Source of the DNA: a candidate division KSB1 bacterium
Lineage (GTDB): Bacteria; Zhuqueibacterota; Zhuqueibacteria; Oleimicrobiales; Geothermoviventaceae
Assembly (NCBI GenBank): GCA_034506315.1
Contig: JAPDPT010000018.1
Span: 13,437-52,171, forward strand
Reading direction: 5' to 3'
DNA: 38,735 nucleotides
Positions 33,025 through 38,735 of this stretch are shown here, in pieces. The notes below the pieces were generated by a model. That model had not been told where the DNA came from. It searched no databases and worked only from the letters and a program-made list of their open reading frames with translations. Position 1 is the stretch's first letter. Each line of letters starts with the position of its first letter. Both the position numbers and the translations under genes were made by a program.

Positions 33025-35142
33025 ATGGCCCAAGCAGCTGCAACAGGTCTTCGGCCCATGCGTCTTGCGCGCCAGAGCGACGTGTATCTGGCCATCGGGG
33101 TGCTCACCATCCTGGCGGTCATGGTCGTGCCCCTGCCCACCCCGCTTCTGGACCTTCTGCTGGCGTTCAATATCTCGTTCTCGCTGATCGTACTTCTGGT
33201 GTCCATGTACATCACGCAGCCCCTGCAGTTTTCCATTTTCCCCAGCCTTCTTCTGGTGGCTACCCTGTTTCGGTTGTCCCTTAACGTGGCCTCCACGCGG
33301 CTCATCCTCGGAGAGGGCTACGCCGGGCGCGTCATCACAGCCTTCGGCACGTTTGTGGTCAAAGGCAACTATGTAGTGGGGATCATCATCTTTCTGATTC
33401 TGGTCGTGATCCAGTTTGTCGTCATCACGAAGGGGGCGGGGCGCGTTGCGGAGGTCGCGGCCCGCTTCACCCTGGACGCCATGCCTGGCAAGCAGATGGC
33501 CATCGATGCTGACCTGAATGCCGGGCTCATCGACGAGCAGGAGGCGCGGCGCAGGCGTGAGGAGATCGCCCGCGAGGCCGATTTCTACGGGGCTATGGAT
33601 GGTGCCAGCAAGTTTGTCCGCGGCGACGCCGTGGCTGGCCTGGTCATTACCGCGGTGAACATCCTCGGCGGGTTCGTGGTCGGGGTAGTGCAGCGGGGTC
33701 TTTCCTTCGGCGAGGCCCTCCGCACGTACACCATCCTCACGGTCGGAGATGGCCTGGTCTCGCAGATCCCGGCCCTGATTGTCTCGACCGCAGCCGGCAT
33801 CGTGGTCACACGCGCTGCCTCCGAAAGCCACCTCGGGGAGGATCTGGTCCGGCAGGTCTTCTCGCAGCCCCGTCCGCTGGCCATTGCCGCCGCGGTGCTC
33901 CTGGTGTTTGCCGTCACCCCTGGGCTACCGGCCTTGCCCTTCTTTGTGCTGGCGGCGCTGGTGGGAATGGCCGCATCGAGTGCCCGCCGCAACCTGCAGA
34001 AACTTCAGTCCGCCGAGGCGCAGGCCAAACAAAAGGCGGAGGCGGGAAAGAAGCGGCCCGCCGAAGAGGGGGTGGAGCGCTACCTCTACGTAGACCCCAT
34101 GGAGCTGGAGATCGGCTATCGCCTCATCCCCATTGTGGACCCGGAGCACGGAGGCGACCTCCTCCATCGCATCACCATGATCCGCCGGCAGTGCGCTCTG
34201 GAGCTCGGCATCATCGTGCCGCCGATCCGCATCCGGGACAACATCCAGTTGCCTCCCAACAGGTACGTAATGCGGATCCGCGGCACGCAGGTGGCCGAGG
34301 GGGAACTGATGCCCGGATACTATCTGGCCCTCGAGTCGGGGACGCTGGCCTCTCGCGTGGAGGGAATCCCGACTAAGGATCCGGCCTTCGGGCTTCCTGG
34401 GCTGTGGATCCCTGAGGTGCGGAAGGAGCAGGCGGAACGTGCGGGCTACACCGTTGTGGAGCCAGCAGCCGTCCTTGCCACGCATCTCAAGGAGGTGATT
34501 CGCCAGAACGCACACCGCCTCCTCACGCGCCAGGAGGTGAGCCGTTTGATCGAGGGCGTCAAGAAAGAGAATCAGGCTCTGGTGGATGAGTTGATCCCCG
34601 GCCTGCTCAGTTTGGGCCAGGTCCAAAAGGTGCTGCAGAACCTGCTCCGCGAGCGGGTCTCAATCCGCAATCTGGTGACCATCCTGGAGGCCCTGGCCGA
34701 CAGCGCTCCCATGACCAAGGATCCCGATATCCTCACCGAATACGTGCGCAACGCCCTGGCGCCGGAGATCCATCGTCCGTACGTGGCGGAGGACGGGCGG
34801 CTTTATGCCATCACCCTCGACCCCGCCCTGGAGAAGGTCGTCACCGATGGTGTTCGCCACTCCGAGAGGGTAAGCGCGCCGGATCTGCCGCAACCGGTGC
34901 TCCGGCAACTTTACGACAATCTGCAGAAGCAGGTGGATCGGATGACCAGAGAGGGCCACGTCCCCCTGGTTCTCTGTTCGCCCGTGGTGCGGCCCTACTT
35001 CCGTAAGTTGGTGGAGCCGGTCTTCCCGTCGCTGGCTGTGTTGTCGTACACCGAACTTCCGCCGCAGCTGGAGGTACGTACGGTTTCCATCCTGAGGCTG
35101 AGCCATGATCATCAAGCGGTTCACAGCCAAGTCCACAGCTGA
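33025..35142 (+). CDS. flhA: Flagellar export gate protein FlhA
   Basis: FlhA forms the nonameric ring of the export gate. The 705-residue protein has about eight N-terminal transmembrane helices with the family signature RLSLNVASTRLIL, then the FHIPEP domain motif DAMPGKQMAIDADLNAGLI, and a cytoplasmic domain beginning at about 330. The end (SYTELPPQLEVRTVSIL) is conserved. The stop overlaps flhF by 38 nt: the flhF ATG (35105) lies well inside, so the last 12 residues of FlhA and the first 12 of FlhF share DNA. Confidence 0.98.
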   Translation: MAQAAATGLRPMRLARQSDVYLAIGVLTILAVMVVPLPTPLLDLLLAFNISFSLIVLLVSMYITQPLQFSIFPSLLLVATLFRLSLNVASTRLILGEGYAGRVITAFGTFVVKGNYVVGIIIFLILVVIQFVVITKGAGRVAEVAARFTLDAMPGKQMAIDADLNAGLIDEQEARRRREEIAREADFYGAMDGASKFVRGDAVAGLVITAVNILGGFVVGVVQRGLSFGEALRTYTILTVGDGLVSQIPALIVSTAAGIVVTRAASESHLGEDLVRQVFSQPRPLAIAAAVLLVFAVTPGLPALPFFVLAALVGMAASSARRNLQKLQSAEAQAKQKAEAGKKRPAEEGVERYLYVDPMELEIGYRLIPIVDPEHGGDLLHRITMIRRQCALELGIIVPPIRIRDNIQLPPNRYVMRIRGTQVAEGELMPGYYLALESGTLASRVEGIPTKDPAFGLPGLWIPEVRKEQAERAGYTVVEPAAVLATHLKEVIRQNAHRLLTRQEVSRLIEGVKKENQALVDELIPGLLSLGQVQKVLQNLLRERVSIRNLVTILEALADSAPMTKDPDILTEYVRNALAPEIHRPYVAEDGRLYAITLDPALEKVVTDGVRHSERVSAPDLPQPVLRQLYDNLQKQVDRMTREGHVPLVLCSPVVRPYFRKLVEPVFPSLAVLSYTELPPQLEVRTVSILRLSHDHQAVHSQVHS

Positions 35143-36181
35143 GGCCCTCGCCCTCGCCAGGAGGGAGCTGGGGGAGGAAGCAGTGATCCTCCACACCCGT
35201 CGGGTACCGGAAGGGAATCCCTTCGGGCTTCCGGCCGGGATGATCGAGGTGACCGTAGGGGTGGAGGAGGCCGAAGACCGCCGTCCCGACGCCGGCGTCC
35301 CGTTCCGGGAGACAGCCGGTGCCGCCGTGGCCCCGCGTGAGATCGCCGAGCTGCGAAAGGAGCTGGAATCGCTGCGCGACAGCATCCGCCGCCTGGCCAG
35401 CTCTGGCCTGCGCAACTCCGGACAGCGTACTCCCGCCTATCCCGACTCTCTTTTGGCTCAAGGCCTGGAGCCAGCTCTGGTCCAGGAACTGTCCGAAGCG
35501 GTCGGGGAGAGCGCACAGGATCGCTCCCTGTGGGTTCGAGCTCTGGCCGAGAGGCTCACGACTTCCGGGGGGCTCGGCAGCCGCCAGCTCGGGCCCTACA
35601 TCGTGGTCCTCATCGGTCCCACCGGGGTGGGGAAGACAACCACCCTTGCGAAGCTGGCGGCGCAAAAGAAGATCTTCGAGGACAAGCGGGTGGCCTTCGT
35701 CACCGCAGACACCTACCGGATCGCCGCGATCGAGCAGCTCCGGACGTTCGCCGACATCGCGGACATCCCCATCGAGGTTGTCTACACACCGGCTGAAGTG
35801 CCCGGCGCGCTCCGTCGGTTTCGCTACTTGGACTACGTCTTTGTGGACACGGCGGGGCGCAGCCAGAGAAATCAGGAGCACCTGGCCGAACTCCGAGCCC
35901 TTGTGTCGGCTCTCGAACCAGACGAAATCCATCTGGTCCTGAGCCTGACAAGCCAGCCTCGAGTCCTGGTCGAGGTCGTGGAGCAATTTTCCTGCGTTCC
36001 CATCACGCACCTCCTTTTCACGAAGCTGGACGAGAGCGGAGACTGGGTGCCCATGGCCAATCTGGCCTGGCGGTACAAGAAGCCGATCTCCTACATCACC
36101 AATGGACAGTGCGTCCCCGAGGACATCGTGGTGGCTGATGCCCTGAAGATCGCCGAGTGCATCATTCCGCAGGAGCTGTGA
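35105..36181 (+). CDS. flhF: Flagellar biosynthesis SRP-type GTPase FlhF
   Basis: FlhF sets the place and number of flagella as a GTPase of the signal recognition particle class. The 358-residue protein starts with the B-domain opening MIIKRFTAKSTAEALALARRELG (core KRFTAKSTAEALAL), has a linker rich in charged residues, and a C-terminal GTPase with the P-loop GPTGVGKTT (171-179), ADTYRIAAIEQLRTFA, DTAGRS (about 249) and TKLDESG. Its length is in the usual range. The start lies inside flhA; the stop shares a base with flhG. Confidence 0.97.
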   Translation: MIIKRFTAKSTAEALALARRELGEEAVILHTRRVPEGNPFGLPAGMIEVTVGVEEAEDRRPDAGVPFRETAGAAVAPREIAELRKELESLRDSIRRLASSGLRNSGQRTPAYPDSLLAQGLEPALVQELSEAVGESAQDRSLWVRALAERLTTSGGLGSRQLGPYIVVLIGPTGVGKTTTLAKLAAQKKIFEDKRVAFVTADTYRIAAIEQLRTFADIADIPIEVVYTPAEVPGALRRFRYLDYVFVDTAGRSQRNQEHLAELRALVSALEPDEIHLVLSLTSQPRVLVEVVEQFSCVPITHLLFTKLDESGDWVPMANLAWRYKKPISYITNGQCVPEDIVVADALKIAECIIPQEL

Positions 36182-37026
36182 TGGACCAGGCACAGACACT
36201 TCGGGAGCTTGTGAACCGTACCCCGGCCCTCCACCTGAAGCTGGAAGCGGAAAAGGAAACGCCGGAGGCCCTCACCTTGGTGATCACGAGCGGCAAGGGG
36301 GGAGTGGGCAAGACAGTCCTCGCTGGGAATCTGGCGGCAGCCTTCGCGGCCATGGGGCGCCGCACCCTGCTGGTGGACGGGGACCTGCTTTTCCCGAACC
36401 AGGACCTGGTGTTTGGCCTGCGCCCCCGGCTGACCATGCTGGAGGCCGTGGAGGCCAGGCTGCCCATGGACAAGGCCTGCGTGCCCGTGGCACCAAACCT
36501 ATGGCTCTTGCCCTCCCGAGCCGTGGAGGCCCAGTACCTTGGTCTGGAGACGGAGCTTCTGCGTCGGCTGATTCATTTCCTCGAATTCAGTTCCGGCTAC
36601 GAGGTGCGGGTTGTCGACACCGCCTCCGGACTTTCGGGGAAAAGTCTCGATCTGGCGACGGTGGCGTCGGAGCTCTGGATCGTCACTACGCCTTCGGCGC
36701 CGTCCATTGCCGACTCCTACGCGATGATCAAGCATATCTGGACCCTTGGGCTGCCGGTGCAGCTCGGGCTGTGCATCAACGGTGCGAAAAGCGAGGATCA
36801 GGCCCGAGACCTCCACGCCCGCTTCAATCACGTGACCCGGCGGTTCCTCGGCCGCGAAATTCCGCTGGTGGGTTGGGTTCCGCAGGATCCCCGGGTGGAG
36901 GAGAGTCTCGAGTCAGGCCGACCGCTGGCACTGGAACACCCCCGCTCCGGCTTGGCCAAGGCGGTAAGTCGAATGGCCCGTGAGGCAGCTCGTCGCCTTG
37001 CCCTGGCCTCGGGCCGGGAAAGGTAG
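36181..37026 (+). CDS. flhG: Flagellar number regulator FlhG (MinD/ParA ATPase)
   Basis: FlhG is a MinD-type ATPase that activates FlhF and limits flagellar number. The 281-residue protein has the N-terminal DQAQTLR motif, which matches the DQAxxLR helix that activates FlhF, then the deviant Walker A KGGVGKT (39-45) and a VDGDLLFPNQDLVFG segment in place of the usual DADLGLANxD. It lacks the DTGAGIS form, having DTASGLS. A C-terminal amphipathic helix is likely at the end (LAKAVSRMAREAARRLALA). The ATG overlaps the flhF stop by one base. Confidence 0.93.
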   Translation: MDQAQTLRELVNRTPALHLKLEAEKETPEALTLVITSGKGGVGKTVLAGNLAAAFAAMGRRTLLVDGDLLFPNQDLVFGLRPRLTMLEAVEARLPMDKACVPVAPNLWLLPSRAVEAQYLGLETELLRRLIHFLEFSSGYEVRVVDTASGLSGKSLDLATVASELWIVTTPSAPSIADSYAMIKHIWTLGLPVQLGLCINGAKSEDQARDLHARFNHVTRRFLGREIPLVGWVPQDPRVEESLESGRPLALEHPRSGLAKAVSRMAREAARRLALASGRER

Positions 37027-37057
37027 GCGTCGGGGCTGACGTCTGGGAGGGTTGAGG

Positions 37058-37321
37058 ATGGTAAAATCGAATCGCTTGGCGCTCGCTTTGGCATTGCTGG
37101 TCTTCATCGCGGCGGAGTTGCGGGGTGCCACGTTGGGCCATGCGGCGCAGCGCGCCGGCGTTGTGCTTGCACTGGCTTGGCTTCTGCAGACCGCCTGGCG
37201 CGGGATCCTATGGCCTTGGCTTCGTACCCTGGCGGAAGGGGCAAGGAGAAAGGCTGAGGAGGAAATGTCGGACATGGGCTCCCAGGCGCAGGAAGAGCAA
37301 GAGGTGACGGAAACAGCGTGA
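37058..37321 (+). CDS. Small membrane protein of unknown function
   Basis: A predicted protein of 87 residues between flhG and fliA. The ATG at 37058 has GGGAGG 7 nt upstream. There are two hydrophobic segments (about 6-20 and 33-55), then an Arg/Lys- and Glu-rich tail (GARRKAEEEMSDMGSQ and an acidic end). I do not recognise a family. Its close spacing to flhG (31 nt) and fliA (42 nt) suggests it is part of the flagellar operon. A role in membrane anchoring or regulation is only a guess. Confidence 0.75.
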   Translation: MVKSNRLALALALLVFIAAELRGATLGHAAQRAGVVLALAWLLQTAWRGILWPWLRTLAEGARRKAEEEMSDMGSQAQEEQEVTETA

Positions 37322-37363
37322 AAGAGAAGCACGTGAGGCGTGAGGATTGAGGGGAAACCGGTC

Positions 37364-38152
37364 ATGGCGAAAAGGAGAGGGCAGGTGGCAGAGGCGGTCG
37401 ACATCGGCAAGCTCTGGCAGGACTACGTCCGCAGCCGCGACCCGAACCTGCGGGAACAGCTGGTGATCTATTACCTGCCGATCGTGAAGTACGTGGCGGG
37501 GAAAATGATGCAGACCCTGCCCAGCAGTGTCGATTTCAATGACCTGATTGGCGCGGGTGTGGTCGGACTGATTGGGGCGCTGGAGCGCTTCGACCCCACC
37601 GTGGGCGTGAAGTTCGAGACCTTCGCCCTGCCGCGGGTTCGGGGAGCCATCCTGGACGAGCTCCGCATGTTGGATTGGGCCCCGCGCTCGCTGCGCTCCA
37701 AGGCCAGAAAGTACGAGAAAGCCGCGCAGGAGCTGGAAAAGGACCTCGGCCGGAGCGCCTCGACCAAGGAGCTGGCCGATCGGCTGGAGGTTGACCTCCA
37801 GGACCTGGGAGCCTTGCTCCGGGACCTCAACACGGCCAGCCTCCTTTCTCTGGACACGTCCTTTGAGGACGAAGAAAACGGAAAGACCGGGCTCTACGAG
37901 GTGATCCGCGATCCTTTGGCGGAGACGCCTCTGGAAACCATCGAAAAAGAGGAGCTCAAACGCGTGCTCGTCGAGGCTATCAACGAACTTCCCGAACAGG
38001 AGAAGCTGGTCCTGGCGCTGTACTACTATGAGGAGCTTACCCTGAAGGAGATTGGACAAGTGCTGGGAATCACCGAATCGCGCGTCTCCCAGATCCACAC
38101 CAAGGCCATTGCTACGCTACGGGCGCGCCTGCGCGAGGAGGTGCTGGAGTGA
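37364..38152 (+). CDS. fliA: RNA polymerase sigma-28 factor FliA
   Basis: FliA directs transcription of filament, chemotaxis and motor genes. The 262-residue protein has region 2 (DFNDLIGAGVVGLIGALERFDPTVGVKFETFALPRVRGAILDELR, core GLIGALERFDPT...VRGAILDELR), region 3 (RSLRSKARKYEKAAQELEKDLGR) and region 4 with the helix-turn-helix (ELTLKEIGQVLGITESRVSQIHTKAIATLR). The ATG at 37364 is preferred, with GAGGGG 9 nt upstream; a GTG at 37340 is open. The partner anti-sigma factor FlgM is not in the window. Confidence 0.97.
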   Translation: MAKRRGQVAEAVDIGKLWQDYVRSRDPNLREQLVIYYLPIVKYVAGKMMQTLPSSVDFNDLIGAGVVGLIGALERFDPTVGVKFETFALPRVRGAILDELRMLDWAPRSLRSKARKYEKAAQELEKDLGRSASTKELADRLEVDLQDLGALLRDLNTASLLSLDTSFEDEENGKTGLYEVIRDPLAETPLETIEKEELKRVLVEAINELPEQEKLVLALYYYEELTLKEIGQVLGITESRVSQIHTKAIATLRARLREEVLE

Positions 38153-38219
38153 GTGCGGATCGGGACGCAAACGCAATGGGAGACCGTGCTCTGCTCCAGC
38201 CCAGCCGGGAGGTCAGACG

Positions 38220-38531
38220 ATGATCCGGCCGCTGGACCTGGCGGACAGTATCGCCAAAGCCCCCTACGCCGATCGCGTGAACCAACTACAACGTCGCAAC
38301 CCCGACACCGAGCAGCAGACGTTCCACATGCAATGGGTCGAAAGGGCAGCCCAGGAACAATCCCGGCCCCGCAAGACGGAAGAGGAAGAACCGGTGCGAA
38401 ACGATCAGGAGGAGCGTCAGAATCAGGCCGAAGAACCAGACGAAGCGGAACAGCGTGCGGCCGAAGGGGAAGCGGAATCCTCTACACCTCAGGAGGACGG
38501 TTTGGGGCAGGTGCTGGACGTTCTGGCCTGA
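38220..38531 (+). CDS. Charged protein of unknown function after fliA
   Basis: A predicted protein of 103 residues. The ATG at 38220 has GGGAGG 7 nt upstream. It begins MIRPLDLADSIAKAPYADRVNQLQ, then is nearly all hydrophilic and Glu/Gln/Arg-rich (TEEEEPVRNDQEERQNQAEEPDEAEQR), and ends in a short DGLGQVLDVLA tail. It is likely to be helical or disordered. Similar short charged proteins, with a hydrophobic opening and end, are found after fliA in other flagellar clusters, from memory and not checked. No function can be assigned. Confidence 0.7.
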   Translation: MIRPLDLADSIAKAPYADRVNQLQRRNPDTEQQTFHMQWVERAAQEQSRPRKTEEEEPVRNDQEERQNQAEEPDEAEQRAAEGEAESSTPQEDGLGQVLDVLA

Positions 38532-38626
38532 TCCCGGGAAGTAGAACCCGCTGGACGTCCGGCGACTGGCCCCGAGGGGACCGGCGCGGGAGGAGGCCGG
38601 AGCGAAAGTAGGGAACGTCGGAGGCA

Positions 38627-38644
38627 GGCTGCGATCAGGCAGCC
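38627..38644 (+). terminator. Short inverted repeat before the last gene
   Basis: GGCTGC (38627-38632) and GCAGCC (38639-38644) form a perfect 6-bp stem with a 6-nt loop, about 96 nt after the previous stop. No U-run follows. It is only a weak candidate for a terminator or control site. Confidence 0.25.
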
Positions 38645-38672
38645 GTGAGAGCAAGGCAGAACAGGGGTAGAG

Positions 38673-38735
38673 ATGATCCAATCCAAACTCATCGAGGAGC
38701 GCGTAGGTCCGGACAAACAAGGGGCCAACCCACAA
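38673..38735 (+). CDS. Start of a gene cut by the right edge
   Basis: An open frame starts at ATG 38673 and runs to the window edge, 21 residues long (MIQSKLIEERVGPDKQGANP and one more). AGGGG lies near it. The frame has no stop, but 21 residues give no family. It is on the same strand as the flagellar genes. Confidence 0.45.
   Translation, partial: MIQSKLIEERVGPDKQGANPQ

Noticed and set aside
1-38735. CRISPR array, tRNA, rRNA, insertion sequence or prophage
   Set aside because: No regularly spaced repeats, no tRNA-like cloverleaf, no transposase or integrase and no phage gene was seen.

Overview
The window splits into two divergent halves. Positions 1-10401 carry minus-strand genes of mixed housekeeping and envelope function. 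From 11051 to the right edge every gene lies on the plus strand and forms one tightly packed flagellar cluster of about 27.7 kb. The DNA is G+C-rich. An OmpA-type peptidoglycan-binding protein with a signal peptide, and a secreted YbjN-like protein, suggest a didermic (Gram-negative) bacterium. The flagellar gene order (flgB-flgC-...-fliF-G-H-I-J-...-fliK-flgD-TIGR02530-flgE-flbD-motA-motB-fliL-fliM-fliN-fliO-P-Q-R-flhB-flhA-flhF-flhG-...-fliA) is the one usual in Firmicutes and several deep-branching didermic phyla, not the enterobacterial one. I infer a deep-branching, possibly FCB-like, uncultured lineage, but the sequence alone does not fix the phylum.

Minus-strand half, in order of transcription. 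A secreted YbjN-like protein (10401-9916) stands alone. Next is a three-gene membrane operon (DUF2905 protein, NfeD protease, slipin) behind a good sigma-70-type promoter at 9207-9235. An OmpA-family protein with a long helical region follows, behind another TTGACA promoter at 6355-6383. Then come queH (queuosine biosynthesis), an AmmeMemoRadiSam radical SAM enzyme that overlaps it by 4 nt, a DEAD/DEAH helicase with a DUF1998 cysteine cluster (MrfA/YprA-like), and mazG, cut by the left edge.

Plus-strand half. A 650-bp intergenic region (10402-11050) holds a well-formed -24/-12 (sigma-54) promoter 44 nt before flgB and candidate upstream activator sites. The genes then run: rod (flgB, flgC, fliE), MS ring and switch (fliF, fliG), export ATPase complex (fliH, fliI, fliJ), a MotE-like membrane protein, a very long hook-length protein FliK, hook cap and hook (flgD, TIGR02530 protein, flgE), flbD, stator (motA, motB, fliL), the rest of the switch (fliM, fliN), the export gate (fliO, P, Q, R, flhB, flhA), the number and placement pair (flhF, flhG), and the flagellar sigma factor fliA. 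Interleaved are small proteins I cannot name: one between flgC and fliE, one small membrane protein before fliA, one charged protein after fliA, and a gene cut by the right edge. Filament, P/L ring, hook-filament junction and chemotaxis genes are absent here and must lie elsewhere.

The set encodes assembly of the hook-basal body, its secretion system and its motor, ending with the sigma factor that would switch on filament genes. The most unusual points are the sigma-54-like elements at the start of the cluster and before fliM, the 1019-residue FliK with a 679-residue hook protein, RNA hairpins on both sides of flgE, an NPTE instead of NPTH cleavage motif in FlhB, and the small unnamed proteins. 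I found no CRISPR array, tRNA, rRNA, insertion sequence or phage gene.
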